Assembly (NCBI RefSeq): GCF_013425765.1
Contig: NZ_JACCJZ010000014.1
Coordinates: 1 to 64,000 of the forward strand
Length of the DNA stretch: 64,000 nt
Origin: Luteimonas deserti
GTDB taxonomy: Bacteria; Pseudomonadota; Gammaproteobacteria; Xanthomonadales; Xanthomonadaceae
Reading direction: 5' to 3'
Within the stretch, counting starts at the first letter, position 1, and every line of letters begins with the position of its first letter. Of the stretch, positions 42,845-53,300 are shown in pieces. Position numbers and translations under genes: made by a program. A model generated the notes under the pieces. That model did not search any database. It was given only the letters and a program-made list of their open reading frames with translations, and was not told where the DNA came from.

Positions 42845-44164
42845 ATGTCCGCCGCACCGCCCGTTCCCCTGTTGATCCCACCGCCTTCGGACGGGCCCGT
42901 GCTGGTCGGCTTCAGCGGCGGACTCGATTCCACCGTCCTGCTCCACCGGTTGCTGCGTGCTGGGGAATCCGGCGCGCACGGCCTGCGCGCGGTGCACGTC
43001 AACCATGGCCTGCACGCGGATGCCGACGCATGGGCCAAGCATTGCGCCGCCGTCTGCGATGCGCTCGGCGTGCCGCTGGACATCGTGCGCGTCACCGTCG
43101 AGGACCGTGGGCACGGGCCCGAGGCCGCCGCCCGCGAGGCCCGGTACGGCGTTTTCGCGCCGCGGGTGCCTGCCGCGGGCTGCCTCGCGCTCGGCCACCA
43201 TCGCGACGACCAGGCCGAGACGGTCCTGCTGCGCGCGTTGCGGGCCTCGGGCCCGGATGGCCTCGCCGGGATGCCGGCCACACGGCGCTTCGGCCGTGGC
43301 TGGCTGTGGCGCCCCTTCCTCGACACGCCGCGCGCCGCGCTGCGCGCCTACGCACAGGTGCACGACCTGCGCTGGATCGACGACCCGAGCAACGACTGCG
43401 ATGCGGCCGACCGCAATTTCCTGCGCAACCGGGTGCTGCCCCTGCTGCGCACGCGCTGGCCCGGCGCGGATGCGGCCCTGTCGACCACCGCTGCCCTGCA
43501 GCGCGAGACCGTCGATCTGCTCGAGGGCGCGGACGCGACGGCGCTGGCGGATGCGCGCACGCTGCAGGCCGACGTGCTGCGGCTCGATCGACTGTGCGCG
43601 GAACCGGCCGCCCGACGCGCGCGCGTGCTGCGTCGCTGGTTGGCCGCGCTCGGACTGCCACCGCTGCCGCGCGAGGGCGTGCGCTGGCTGGACAGCGCGC
43701 TCGAAGCCCGGCTCGATCGTGCGCCCAGGTTCGACTGGGCGGGCTGCCGGCTGCAGCGCTGGCGTGACCTGCTGCATGCGGCGCCGATCCGCGCGCCGCT
43801 GCCCGCCGGGCTCGCGCTGGCGTGGACCGCGAGCGCGCCGCTCGTGCTGCCGGGCGGCGACCGGCTGCTCCTCGACGGCCCGGTGGATGCGGCGCCTGCA
43901 TGGCGCGTGCATGCCCGCCGGGGTGGCGAGCGTATCGCCCTGCCCGGCCGTGCGCACACGCATGCGCTCAAACACGTGCTGCAGGTGCTGGAGATTCCGC
44001 CGTGGGTGCGCACCCGACTGCCGCTGCTGTCCGACCCGCAAGGGCGTCTGCTCGCGGCCGGGGACCTCGTCTTCGATCGCGACTTCGACGCCTGGCTGCG
44101 CGCAGGCGGGCGGCGCCTGGTCTGGGAGATGGCGCCACGGCCCGGTGAGCGGACGATCGCTTAG
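42845..44164 (+). CDS. tilS: tRNA(Ile)-lysidine synthase
   Basis: ATP-dependent enzyme that modifies C34 of the CAU-anticodon tRNA-Ile to lysidine, changing its codon specificity. The protein has 439 residues. The PP-loop is SGGLDS at 24-29, and LGHHRDDQAET and RNFLRNRVLPLL are typical. The C-terminal TilS domain follows (RIALPGRAHTHALKHVLQ). xseB begins nine bases after its stop. Confidence 0.96.
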   Translation: MSAAPPVPLLIPPPSDGPVLVGFSGGLDSTVLLHRLLRAGESGAHGLRAVHVNHGLHADADAWAKHCAAVCDALGVPLDIVRVTVEDRGHGPEAAAREARYGVFAPRVPAAGCLALGHHRDDQAETVLLRALRASGPDGLAGMPATRRFGRGWLWRPFLDTPRAALRAYAQVHDLRWIDDPSNDCDAADRNFLRNRVLPLLRTRWPGADAALSTTAALQRETVDLLEGADATALADARTLQADVLRLDRLCAEPAARRARVLRRWLAALGLPPLPREGVRWLDSALEARLDRAPRFDWAGCRLQRWRDLLHAAPIRAPLPAGLALAWTASAPLVLPGGDRLLLDGPVDAAPAWRVHARRGGERIALPGRAHTHALKHVLQVLEIPPWVRTRLPLLSDPQGRLLAAGDLVFDRDFDAWLRAGGRRLVWEMAPRPGERTIA

Positions 44165-44167
44165 AAT
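44162..44167 (+). promoter_or_regulatory. Putative -10 element for xseB-ispA
   Basis: TAGAAT overlaps the tilS stop codon, seven bases before the xseB ATG. If used, the transcript would be nearly leaderless, so it may be incidental. Confidence 0.2.
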
Positions 44168-44173
44168 CGGGGC

Positions 44174-44443
44174 ATGCCCAAGACACCTGCGAAACCCCCG
44201 TCCCCGGTCGCCGATTTCGAAAGCGCCCTCGGCCAGCTCGAAGCCCTGGTCGAGACCATGGAGGGCGGCGAGATGACACTCGAGGACTCGCTGGGCGCCT
44301 ACGAGCGCGGCGTCGGCCTCTACCGGCGCTGCCAGCAGGCGCTGGAGGATGCGGAACTGCGCGTGCGCCTGCTCAGCGATCCGTCGACTCCGGAACGCGC
44401 GCAGCCCTTCGGCGCAGCTGATGTCGATCCCGCCGATGCCTGA
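44174..44443 (+). CDS. xseB: Exodeoxyribonuclease VII small subunit
   Basis: Small subunit of the single-strand exonuclease ExoVII, 89 residues. The core helical pair [21 protein letters not shown], here read from residue 14, and [19 protein letters not shown] are diagnostic. The C-terminal tail is variable. Its 3' end overlaps the likely ispA start, the usual coupling in proteobacteria. The large subunit XseA is elsewhere. Confidence 0.95.
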   Translation: MPKTPAKPPSPVADFESALGQLEALVETMEGGEMTLEDSLGAYERGVGLYRRCQQALEDAELRVRLLSDPSTPERAQPFGAADVDPADA

Positions 44444-45365
44444 GGCCGCCCCCGCAGTGGACGCCCGGGCAATCGCGGAGCGGATCGATTCCTGGCGCGT
44501 ACGCACCGACGACGCGCTCCAGCGCGCACTGGACGGCTGCCGCGACAGCGAGCCGCGGCTGCTGGCCGCCATGCGCCACGCCGTGCTGCTGGGCGGCAAA
44601 CGCATGCGCCCGCTGCTGGTGCACGCCACCGCCGAGGCCTTCGGCGCGGCTGCGGGCGTTGCCGACGCACCCGCGGCAGCAGTGGAACTGGTCCATGCCT
44701 ATTCGCTGGTCCACGACGACCTGCCCGCGATGGACGACGACGCCCTGCGCCGTGGCCAGCCGACGGTGCACGTCGCCTTCGACGAGGCGACGGCGGTCCT
44801 CGCCGGTGACGCCCTGCAGACACTGGCGTTTTCGCTGCTCGCGGCGACCTCGGCGGAGGCGACCCCGGTGCCGCCACTCACACGCCTGGCAATGGTCGAG
44901 GTGCTGGCGCGCGCATCCGGCGCCGGCGGCATGTGTGGTGGACAGGCGCTCGATCTCGCGGCGACGGGCAACGGCAGCATCCGCGACGTCGCCGCCCTCG
45001 AACGTCTGCACGCGCTGAAGACCGGCGCCCTGTTGCGCGCGGCGGTGGCGCTGGGCGCGCTGGCAGCCGGCGTGGACACGCCCACCCGGGCGCGCCTGGA
45101 CGACTTCGCCGCGGCGCTCGGACTCGCGTTCCAGATCCGCGACGACCTGCTCGATGTCGAAGGCGATCGGGACACGCTGGGCAAGACCCCCGGCAAGGAC
45201 GCTGCCCAGGACAAGGCCACCTTCCCGGCGCTGCTCGGCCTGGACGCATCGCGCGCCCGGCTCGAGACGCTCGCGCTGCGCATGCGCGAGGCACTCGCGC
45301 CCTTCGGCGAAGCCGCCGCCCCCCTTGCCGAACTCGGCCGGCGGGCGATCGAACGCGATCACTGA
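44421..45365 (+). CDS. ispA: Farnesyl diphosphate synthase (short-chain polyprenyl synthase)
   Basis: Condenses IPP with DMAPP and GPP to make farnesyl diphosphate, feeding UppS. The first aspartate-rich motif is [16 protein letters not shown] and the second is [22 protein letters not shown] binds IPP. The start is ATG at 44421 (314 residues, 23-base overlap with xseB) or ATG at 44436 (309 residues, 8-base overlap); both are compatible with the core. No dxs gene follows; a convergent DUF4870 gene does. Confidence 0.96.
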   Translation: MSIPPMPEAAPAVDARAIAERIDSWRVRTDDALQRALDGCRDSEPRLLAAMRHAVLLGGKRMRPLLVHATAEAFGAAAGVADAPAAAVELVHAYSLVHDDLPAMDDDALRRGQPTVHVAFDEATAVLAGDALQTLAFSLLAATSAEATPVPPLTRLAMVEVLARASGAGGMCGGQALDLAATGNGSIRDVAALERLHALKTGALLRAAVALGALAAGVDTPTRARLDDFAAALGLAFQIRDDLLDVEGDRDTLGKTPGKDAAQDKATFPALLGLDASRARLETLALRMREALAPFGEAAAPLAELGRRAIERDH

Positions 45366-45392
45366 ACCCGGGCAGCGCGCCCGGCGTACGAC

Positions 45393-45839
45393 TCAGCCGC
45401 GGATCAGGCGGATCGTCAACGGATAGCGGTACATCTCGCCATGCCAGGCGCGGATCGCGGCAACGATGCTGCAGACCAGCCAGGCGAGCGCCAGCGCACA
45501 GGCCGCGGCCACCAGCACCAGGCCGAGCGGCAGGGTCACCAGGACGCCGAGCCCGAGGGTGAGCACGGTGGCGCCGAGCAGGACCACGCCGAGCACACCC
45601 AGCGCGCAGGCGTAAAGAAACATGCTGATGTTGAAGTTCAGCGCCTCGCGCGCATGCGCTGCGGCGAACCGACTGTGGTCGCGCTTGACCAGGTAGACGA
45701 CACCGGCCACCGCCGCTCCGGCGGCCCCCGATACCCAGCTCGTCAGCAACGCCAGGACCAAGGCGCCGACGTGGACCCCGGCCGCCCACTGGCGCTCGCT
45801 GTCGGAGACGGTGTGCAACGGGACGGGCGTGGTGGACAT
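45393..45839 (-). CDS. DUF4870-family membrane protein
   Basis: Small inner-membrane protein of 148 residues with three or four hydrophobic helices. The family pattern is visible: a polar N-terminus with DSERQWAAGVHVGALV, AAAHAREALNFNISMFLY in the middle and a terminal MYRYPLTIRLIRG. Function unknown in the family. It is a paralogue of the next gene upstream on the same strand, sharing the EALNF-type helix and the YRYP-LRLI end. The ATG is at 45839. Confidence 0.85.
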   Translation of the reverse strand: MSTTPVPLHTVSDSERQWAAGVHVGALVLALLTSWVSGAAGAAVAGVVYLVKRDHSRFAAAHAREALNFNISMFLYACALGVLGVVLLGATVLTLGLGVLVTLPLGLVLVAAACALALAWLVCSIVAAIRAWHGEMYRYPLTIRLIRG

Positions 45840-45955
45840 GGCAGCCTCCTCGGGACGGATCGTGTGGCGACCGGTCCACTATGGCGCCCCCGCCGACGCA
45901 TGCAACCCAACCGAAGACAGGGGCCGCGGTGTCCGGACGCGCCCCCCCAAACGCG

Positions 45956-45985
45956 ACGGGCCCCGGCGCGAACGCCGGGGCCCGT
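45956..45985 (-). terminator. Perfect 13-bp hairpin after the second DUF4870 gene
   Basis: ACGGGCCCCGGCG / CGCCGGGGCCCGT with loop CGAA lies 17 bases beyond the stop of the 46003-46368 gene and before the next gene start. There is no U-tract, but the stem is perfect and the CGAA loop is of the stable GNRA-like closing type. Likely terminator or 3' end stabiliser. Confidence 0.6.
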
Positions 45986-46002
45986 GGGAGCACCGCCTGC
46001 GC

Positions 46003-46368
46003 TTACTTGATCAGGCGCAACGCGAAGGGATAGCGGTAGGTCTCGCCGGCATTGGCTTTCAGGCCGGCCATCACGAAGAACACGATGGTGACGATCCAGA
46101 ACAGGAACGACAACGGGCTGGCCAGGCCGAGGGTCAGGATGGTCAGGATGAAGAGACCGACGTAGACGATCATCGTGGTGATGCAGAAGTTCAGTGCTTC
46201 CTTCGACTGGTCGACCAGAAACGCCTTGTCGGCCTTGTCCTTGTGCACCAGCCAGACGATCAGCGGCACCACGAAATTGAACAGGATGCACGACAGGTGG
46301 GTCAGCATCGCCAGCGTGCGGTCGTCCTGGCTGACGCCGACGACGGGTGCTTCGTTGAACTCGTTCAT
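46003..46368 (-). CDS. DUF4870-family membrane protein (paralogue)
   Basis: Protein of 121 residues with three hydrophobic helices. It has the classic DUF4870 layout: QDDRTLAMLTHLSCILFNF, VHKDKADKAFLVDQSKEALNF, and the terminal ETYRYPFALRLIK. Start ATG at 46368 behind a GGGGAAAG Shine-Dalgarno-like stretch. It lies 65 bp downstream of pmbA on the same strand and is followed by a perfect hairpin. Function is unknown. Confidence 0.88.
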   Translation of the reverse strand: MNEFNEAPVVGVSQDDRTLAMLTHLSCILFNFVVPLIVWLVHKDKADKAFLVDQSKEALNFCITTMIVYVGLFILTILTLGLASPLSFLFWIVTIVFFVMAGLKANAGETYRYPFALRLIK

Positions 46369-46433
46369 GGAACTTTCCCCGGTTTGATGATGGCAGTCGA
46401 TCGCCGCTCTCGCGGCGCCCGTCGAGGATACCG

Positions 46434-47822
46434 TCAATCCGTGCCGGCAACGGTCATGCCGCCGAGCAGGATCGAGCCGGTGCGCACGTGCGAACGGAGG
46501 TCGACGTCGTCGCCCACGGCCTGGATGTCGGCGAACATCTGCCGCAGGTTTCCCGCGATGGTGATGCCGTCCACGGCGTGCCGGATCTCGCCGCCTTCCA
46601 CCCAGAATCCGGCCGCGCCCCGCGAATAATCGCCGGTGACCGCGTTGACGCCCTGGCCCATCAGCTCGGTGACCAGCAGCCCGCGCCCCATCGTTCGGAC
46701 CATGTCGTCGAGACTGCCGGCATTGGCCGCGATCTCGAGGTTGTGTACGCCGCCGGCGTTGCCGGTGGTCTCCAGGCCGAGCCGGCGCGCGGAGTAGCTG
46801 CCGAGCACGTAGCGACGCAGCACGCCGGCCTCGACCAGCGGGGATTCGCGCGTCGCCACACCCTCGGCGTCGAACGCCGCGGACTGGAAGCCGCGGGGCA
46901 GGAACGGACGCTCGTGGATCGAGAACCAGTCCGGAAAAAGCGTGGTGCCGACGCTGTTGAGCAGGAACGACGCACGCCGGTACAGGGCCCCGCCCGACAC
47001 GGCGCCCAGCAGGTGACCGATCAGCGAGCGCGCCACCTCGGCCTGGAACAGCACCGGGTACCGGCCGGTGGGGATCGGCCGCGGATCGAGCCGGGCCAGC
47101 GTGCGCTGGGCCGCGCGCCGGCCGATCGAGGCCGGAGATTCGAGGTCGCCCGGCGCCAGTGCGATGCTGTACCAGCCATCGCGCTGCATCGCGTCACCTT
47201 CGCCGGCGATCAGCGCGCAACCGAGGCTGTGGTAGGCGCCGCGCTCGACACCGACGAAGCCGTGGCTGTTGGCATACACGGCGAGCGAGCGCGAGGTCGA
47301 CACCGAGGCGCCGTCGGAATTGCGGATCCGCGCGTCGCCGTCCCGGCCGGCGGCTTCGCAGGCGAGCGCGAGGTCCACCGCGGTATCGGCCTCGAGCGCC
47401 CAGGGATGCCAGCCGTCGAACTCGGGGAAGCGGCCGTCGGGACCAGGCCGCGCCATGAGCGCCGCATCCGCCAGGCCGGACGCCGCATCGTCCTCGGTGA
47501 AGCGCGCGATCGCGCAGGCCTGCTCCACGGTTGCAGCCAGGCTGGCCTCGCGCAGGTCCGCGGTGCTTGCGCTGCCCTTGCGCTGGCCGAAGTACACCGT
47601 CACCGAGAGCCCGCGGTCGCGAGTGGATTCCACCGTCTCCACCTCGCCCATGCGCACGTTCACGCTGAGGCCCGCGTCTTCCGAGCACGAGACTTCCGCC
47701 TGGCTCGCACCCTGCGCGCGGCAATGCGCCAGCAGGCGCTGGGACACCTCGGCGAGCGCGTCGAGCCGGGCGGCCGAATCGTCGGCGGCCGGCGCCATCT
47801 CGGGAAATATCGAAGTGGTCAA
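46434..47822 (-). CDS. pmbA: Metalloprotease-related protein PmbA/TldE
   Basis: Partner subunit of the TldD/TldE protease, which processes microcin B17 and CcdA in E. coli and related peptides elsewhere. The protein has about 462 residues. It lacks the HExxxH metal site, as expected for TldE, and shows FFxx-type family segments such as [28 protein letters not shown] and [17 protein letters not shown]. No ATG fits: TTG at 47822 is preceded by AGGA at good spacing, while TTG at 47840 would add six residues. It is divergent from yjgA, with tldD on the far side of yjgA. Confidence 0.95.
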   Translation of the reverse strand: MTTSIFPEMAPAADDSAARLDALAEVSQRLLAHCRAQGASQAEVSCSEDAGLSVNVRMGEVETVESTRDRGLSVTVYFGQRKGSASTADLREASLAATVEQACAIARFTEDDAASGLADAALMARPGPDGRFPEFDGWHPWALEADTAVDLALACEAAGRDGDARIRNSDGASVSTSRSLAVYANSHGFVGVERGAYHSLGCALIAGEGDAMQRDGWYSIALAPGDLESPASIGRRAAQRTLARLDPRPIPTGRYPVLFQAEVARSLIGHLLGAVSGGALYRRASFLLNSVGTTLFPDWFSIHERPFLPRGFQSAAFDAEGVATRESPLVEAGVLRRYVLGSYSARRLGLETTGNAGGVHNLEIAANAGSLDDMVRTMGRGLLVTELMGQGVNAVTGDYSRGAAGFWVEGGEIRHAVDGITIAGNLRQMFADIQAVGDDVDLRSHVRTGSILLGGMTVAGTD

Positions 47823-47839
47823 TGGCTTATCCTGTTGCA

Positions 47840-48451
47840 ATGAGAGGCGTAGACGAAGACAGCGGCGAGTACCTGGGCCCCAGCCGCAAGCAGAACCGGC
47901 GCGAAGCCCTGGAAGTGCTGGCCCTGGCCGAGGCCCTGGTGGATCTACCCGACGGCCGGCTGGCCAGGCTGCCGGTGCCCGACACCCTGATGCCGCACAT
48001 CGCCGACACCCGGCGCATCACCTCCCACATCGCGCGCAAGCGGCAGATGGCGTTCCTGGCCAAGCAGATGCGCCGCGAGGACGACGAGACCCTGCATGCG
48101 CTGCGCGATGCGCTCGATGCCGGCGGCGAAGCGGCTCGTGTCGACACCGCGCGCCTGCACCGCGCCGAGCAGTGGCGCCTGCGCCTGCTCGACGGGGGCG
48201 ACACCGCGCTGGCCGCGCTGCTGGACGAATATCCCAATGCCGACCGCCAGCGCCTGCGCCAGCTGGTCCGCAACACGCTGGCCGAGCGCGCGAAGAACAA
48301 GCCACCTGCGAGCTTCCGCGAGCTGTTCCGCGAGTTGCGCGACGTGTTCGCCGGGGCATCGTCTGTGCCGGACGACGCCGTTGCCGACGATGCGTACAAC
48401 GACGGCGGCGTCGACGACAGCCCCGACGACGCGGACGCCGACCAGCGTTGA
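47840..48451 (+). CDS. yjgA: Ribosome-associated protein YjgA (DarP)
   Basis: DUF615 protein of 203 residues that binds pre-50S ribosomal subunits in E. coli (DarP, a late assembly factor). Conserved parts are [40 protein letters not shown] and the terminal [16 protein letters not shown], followed by an acidic, probably disordered tail. ATG at 47840 matches the usual N-terminus; only 17 bases separate it from the pmbA start on the other strand. Confidence 0.95.
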   Translation: MRGVDEDSGEYLGPSRKQNRREALEVLALAEALVDLPDGRLARLPVPDTLMPHIADTRRITSHIARKRQMAFLAKQMRREDDETLHALRDALDAGGEAARVDTARLHRAEQWRLRLLDGGDTALAALLDEYPNADRQRLRQLVRNTLAERAKNKPPASFRELFRELRDVFAGASSVPDDAVADDAYNDGGVDDSPDDADADQR

Positions 48452-48554
48452 GTGTCACGCCCCGTCCTGGCCGCACAGGCGGGAGCGATGGACCTGACCG
48501 CTCGCAGCATCACGCCACGCCGGGTCGCGGCGCCCGAATCCCGCACGCCGGCTC

Positions 48555-50018
48555 TCAAGCCTGCGTGCCGCCGACGGTGAGCTGATCGATCAGCAGCGAT
48601 GGCTGGCCGACGCCGACCGGCACGCTCTGTCCGTCCTTGCCGCAGACGCCGACACCGTCGTCGAGCGCCATGTCGTGGCCGATCATCCGCACGCGCTGCA
48701 TCGTCTCCGGGCCGTTGCCGATCAGCGTCGCGCCCTTGACCGGCGCGGTGATTTTCCCGTCCTCGATCAGATAGGCCTCGGTCGCCGAGAACACGTATTT
48801 CCCGCTGGTGATGTCGACCTGGCCGCCCCCGAAATTGACCGCGTACAGGCCCTTCTTGACCGAGCGGATCATGTCCTGCGGATCGTCCTGGCCGGCCAGC
48901 ATGTAGGTATTGGTCATGCGCGGCATCACCAGATGCGCGAAGGATTCCCGGCGGCCGTTGCCGGTGGGCGCAACCCCGGACAGCCGCGCGTTGAGCGTGT
49001 CCTGCATGTAGCCGGTGAGCACGCCGTCCTCGATCAGCGTGGTGCACTGCGTGGGCGTGCCCTCGTCGTCGACGTTGAGCGAGCCGCGGCGGCCGTCGAG
49101 CGTGCCGTCGTCGACGATGGTCACGCCGGGCGAGGCCACGCGCTGGCCGAGGCGACCGGCGTAGGTGCTGGTGCCCTTGCGATTGAAGTCGCCTTCCAGC
49201 CCATGTCCGACCGCCTCGTGCAGCAGCACGCCGGGCCAGCCGGCCCCGAGCACCACGGGCATTACGCCGGCGGGCGCATCGATCGCGTCCAGGTTCACCA
49301 GCGCCTGTCGCAGCGCTTCGCGCGCGAAATGCTCCGGACGCCCGTCGCCGAGCAGTTCGGCGTAGGAATAGCGCCCGCCGTAGCCGGAATAGCCGGATTC
49401 GCGGCGGCCGCCCTGTTCGACCAGCACCTGGATGTTGAGCCGCACCAGCGGGCGCACGTCGCCGGCCAGCACGCCGTCGCTGCGCGCGACCAGCACCGTG
49501 TCCACGCCGCCCGACAGGCTCACCATCACTTGCTGCACGCGCGGATCGGCGGCGCGCAGCAGGCGGTCGATGCGGCGCAGCGCCTCGACCTTCTCGGCGC
49601 TGCCCAGCGCGTCGATCGGGTCGCTCGCGGGATACAGGTCGTGCGTGCGGCCGCGTGCCAGCGCCTGCGGTGCATGCGCGCGGCCGTCGCGCGCGATCGC
49701 ACGCGCCGACTGCGCCGCGCCCAGCAGCGCGACCGCATCGATGTCGTCGGAATACGCGAAGCCGGTCTTCTCGCCGCTGATCGCGCGCACGCCGACGCCC
49801 TGCTCGATCGCGTGCGAGCCGCTCTTGACGATGCCGTCCTCGACCGACCAGCTCTCGCGTCGCGAATGCTGGAAATACAGGTCGCCGAAATCGATCCCGG
49901 GCCCGAGCAGGGCGGAGAACGTGCGGTCGAGGTTCACGGCGTCGAGGCCGGCGGGCAGCAGCAGGCGGCTCTGCGCGAGTGTCAGCGCGTCACCGGTGGC
50001 GATCTGGGATTCGGTCAT
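48555..50018 (-). CDS. tldD: Metalloprotease TldD
   Basis: Catalytic metal-binding subunit of the TldD/TldE heterodimer, 487 residues. The metal motif HEAVGH is in [19 protein letters not shown], with the downstream glycine-rich [14 protein letters not shown] and [20 protein letters not shown] segments usual in the family. ATG at 50018. It is downstream of yhdP on the same strand, matching the rng-yhdP-tldD order of enterobacteria, but separated from yhdP by 372 bp. Confidence 0.97.
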   Translation of the reverse strand: MTESQIATGDALTLAQSRLLLPAGLDAVNLDRTFSALLGPGIDFGDLYFQHSRRESWSVEDGIVKSGSHAIEQGVGVRAISGEKTGFAYSDDIDAVALLGAAQSARAIARDGRAHAPQALARGRTHDLYPASDPIDALGSAEKVEALRRIDRLLRAADPRVQQVMVSLSGGVDTVLVARSDGVLAGDVRPLVRLNIQVLVEQGGRRESGYSGYGGRYSYAELLGDGRPEHFAREALRQALVNLDAIDAPAGVMPVVLGAGWPGVLLHEAVGHGLEGDFNRKGTSTYAGRLGQRVASPGVTIVDDGTLDGRRGSLNVDDEGTPTQCTTLIEDGVLTGYMQDTLNARLSGVAPTGNGRRESFAHLVMPRMTNTYMLAGQDDPQDMIRSVKKGLYAVNFGGGQVDITSGKYVFSATEAYLIEDGKITAPVKGATLIGNGPETMQRVRMIGHDMALDDGVGVCGKDGQSVPVGVGQPSLLIDQLTVGGTQA

Positions 50019-50390
50019 CCGTCCAGTGTGGGGGCATGGGCCCGAATGGCAAGCCGATCCGGGCCGGAGCCGGGCCGCATTGACGCCAGCCCGCGCGTCT
50101 TCGCGGCGTCGCCGCGTCGGATGGCGTCAACGCGTCTCCGCGCGCCGCGCATCGGTCGAACGGGACGCGGCATCGGTGCCGATCGATCCACGGTCGTCAC
50201 CCCCGGCCGCAGATGACGACCGCACCGTCGGATGCGGTGGTCGCGGTAGACCGCGAGCCATGCCAGGCGCCTCACGTGCTGCGGAATCGCGGTCACGCGG
50301 ATCGTCGACGTCGTCTCCCCCGCACAATGGATGCCCGGCGCGACGCGCCGACATCGGCCCTGCGGGGGCCCGGAACCGCGCTGTCAGCCG
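50019..50390. other. Intergenic gap between yhdP and tldD
   Basis: 372 bases without a convincing gene on either strand. I see no repeat, RNA motif or strong hairpin. A promoter for tldD is expected near the tldD end but no good hexamers stand out. Confidence 0.5.
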
Positions 50391-53300
50391 CTAGTCCGCC
50401 GCCTGCGGTCGTGGCGCCGGTGGCCGGCCGGGCGCGGCCTGCGCGCCGTCGCGGCGTTCGACCACCTCGACCTTCGGGTCCTGCCAGGGACCGCTGACGT
50501 GGTAGTTGCGCGCGCCCATTTCGGCCAGCGGCCGACGCAGTACCGCGTTGGCCACTGCGCCGACGGCCGCGCCCACGGGCCCTGCGGTCAGGGCACCGAC
50601 CGCCGGCAGCAGATTGCCGGTCTTGGGCAGCACCTCGATGGTCTGGTTGTGGGTCCGCGCTGCCAGATCGGCGCTGCCGCGGATACGGATCTCGGCGGCG
50701 GGGCCGTCAATCGTCAGCCCGTCGCTGCGTGCTTGCCCGCGGGCGAAACGCACGTCGCCGGCGATCCGGCTGAAGCCGAAGCCGCGGTTGAAGAAATCGC
50801 GAAAATCGAGGGTCAGCCGTCGCGGCAGTTCGGTGAGACTCAGCAGGCCGAGCACCCGGCCCGCGCCGGGCTCCACCTCGACCAGCTGCCCGTCCTTGAT
50901 GGTGAGCTGCAGCACGCCCTCGAGCGAGGCGACATCGAAGGCCGCAGGCCCTCCGCCCCAACCTGCCTGCAGATCGACCCGGCCCTGCCCACCGACGATG
51001 CTGCCGGCGAACCCGAGCCCGGACAGCAGGCGTCCGAAATCCTCGCTCTCCACGCCCGCTTCCAGCGCGGTGCGTGCCGACGCGCCGCGCCCGGTCCAGC
51101 GTCCGTCGACGTCGATCCGGTGCTGGGGCGCCCGGATCCGCAGTGTCTCGACCTGCAGGCCGCCGGGAATGCGCCGCGTGCGGGCGGTGGCCGAACCCAG
51201 CGCCATCGCGCCCACGCGCAGCTCGTCCACCCGCAGCTGCAGCGGCGGCAGCGCGGACGGATCCATCGCGTCGGCAGGCGACGGCCCGGCCTCCGCCACG
51301 CGAGCCGGTGTCGCTGCGGCGGCCTCGGGCTTCGGCGTGGGCGCGGGCCAGTGCAGGCGCTGCAGGGCCACGATCACCGGCGCGCCGTCGGCGTCCGGGA
51401 GGTGCAAGTCGCCGGCCAGGGCCGCACCGTCCAGACGCAGTGCCGTGCCGCCGTCGCGCCGCGCCGCGGTCAGGCGGGTCTGGCCGAGCCGCGCACCCGG
51501 CAGCCGCAGGTCGCCGGCGGTCAGGTCGAGCGCCTGCAGCGTGAGGCCCTCGCCGTCTCCGCCCCTGCGCAAGCCCAGCCAGTCGACGAGATCCAGCACC
51601 GGCGTGCGCCCGCCCACGGCCAGCCCGGTTGCCGGCGGCGCCTGGAGCACCCGGCCGCTCCCGAACGCCACCCGCACCCCGGTGCGTTCGCCCCGGGTCC
51701 GGGCGCGCACCGCGAGACGGTCGCCGAACGCAACCGAGATGTCACCGGCATCGAACGGGAGCGCGGTCTCGATCGTCGTGCGCAGGGGCTGCTGGGCCGG
51801 CTTGTCGAGCGGTGCCGGCAGGGCGAGGGCGGTGCCGGCGAGGTCAGAGCGCAACAGCAGTTGCGCGGGCTGCGCGCCATCGGGGCCGTCGGGTACCGTC
51901 ACCTGCACCCGCCACGGCGCGCTGCCGGTGACGTGCGGACGCAGCCAGTCGAGATCGGGGGCGCGGGCGAGCAGTTCGGAGGCCGACAGACGCATGTCGA
52001 GCTCGGCCTCGAAGGCCTGCGCGCGGTCGCGCACATGTCCGTCGCCGGCACGCAGGCCGAGCGTGCCGGTCTCGCCGTCCCGACGCACTGCGAGGCGCTC
52101 CGCGGCGAACCCGTCGTTGTCGAAGCGGCCCTCGCCACGGACCTCCGCGAAGGCGAGATGGAAGCGCGACTCGCGCACCGCGACGCCATCGAGCCTCACG
52201 CTGCCGTCGATCACGACCGGCGCACCATGGGGCACCGTCACGGTCACGGCGGCGCGCGCCGGTCCGCGCACGTCGAGATTGTCGAGGATCTCGGCATGCC
52301 GCGCGTGGAACGGACTGCGCCGCAGCAACCCGAGCAGGCGGGTGGCATCGGTGCCGGCCGAAGCGCGGACCAGCACCGGGCTCGTCGAGTAGCGCGCCAT
52401 GCTCGCCTCGATATCGCGCACCGGCACCCCGCCGAGCTCCCCGCTCGCCTCGTCCAGCACGAAGCCGTCGTTGAGGAAACGCAGCCGTCCCGACAGCGCG
52501 TCCATCGCCGGCCAGTCGGGCTGGAACCGGATGGATGCGCCGGACAGGCGCGCCTCGGCGGTGAAGACGCCCTTGCGATCGTCGCCATCGGCAGCGCTGA
52601 ACGGCCAGTCGTCGAGATCGCCGGCGACGACGGCACGCCCGCCCTGCACGTCGCCTGAGACGAGCGCCATGTCCAGCCATTCGCGCGCAGCCTCGGGCAT
52701 CGTGTGCCGCACCCAGAACCGGCGCGCGACCGGTATCGCCGAGGTGTCGACCCGCGCCGCCAGGTCCATCCGCGGCCGGGACGCGTCGCCCTGGAAGGTC
52801 ACGCCGCCGCGGGCATCGGCCGCGTAGCCCTCACCTTCGACGCGCAGGCCCGGAGTCGCGACCTGCCAGTCGCCCCCGTCGCGCCAGGCGACCACATCGC
52901 CATGCAGACGCACCCGGTGCGGATCGCCGAAGCCGACCGGCCAGTCGAAGGTGATCGCCGCAGCGGGATCGGGCCGGAACACCAGGCCGTGCCCGTCGCC
53001 GGCGAGGGTACCGGCCAGCCCGTCGATGCCGGGCCGGGTATCGACCGGCGCGAATCCGAGGGCGTCGACGCGCGCCGACAGGCGCATCGGCCCGCCGGGC
53101 ACGGCGGCGAACTCGACGTCCGACAATACGGCGTGCGGGGCGGCGTCGTTCAGCCACGCACGCAGCGTCTCCGGCACGCGATCGCCGAGCCCCAGCAGCG
53201 CCAGCAGCGGCGCGATCTCGACCCGCGCCGCCTGCATCGCCCAGCGGCCACCACCCGCGACCACCAGTCCGTCGAGGACCTGCTCGCGTCGCTGCTGCAC

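Noticed and set aside
42743..44629. Minus-strand extension upstream of the Old Yellow Enzyme gene
   Set aside because: The enzyme's conserved N-terminus begins at 42742; the extension is the shadow of tilS and xseB.
50019..50390. Short open frames on both strands between tldD and yhdP
   Set aside because: Arg/Pro/Ala-rich shadows without ribosome binding sites or family resemblance.
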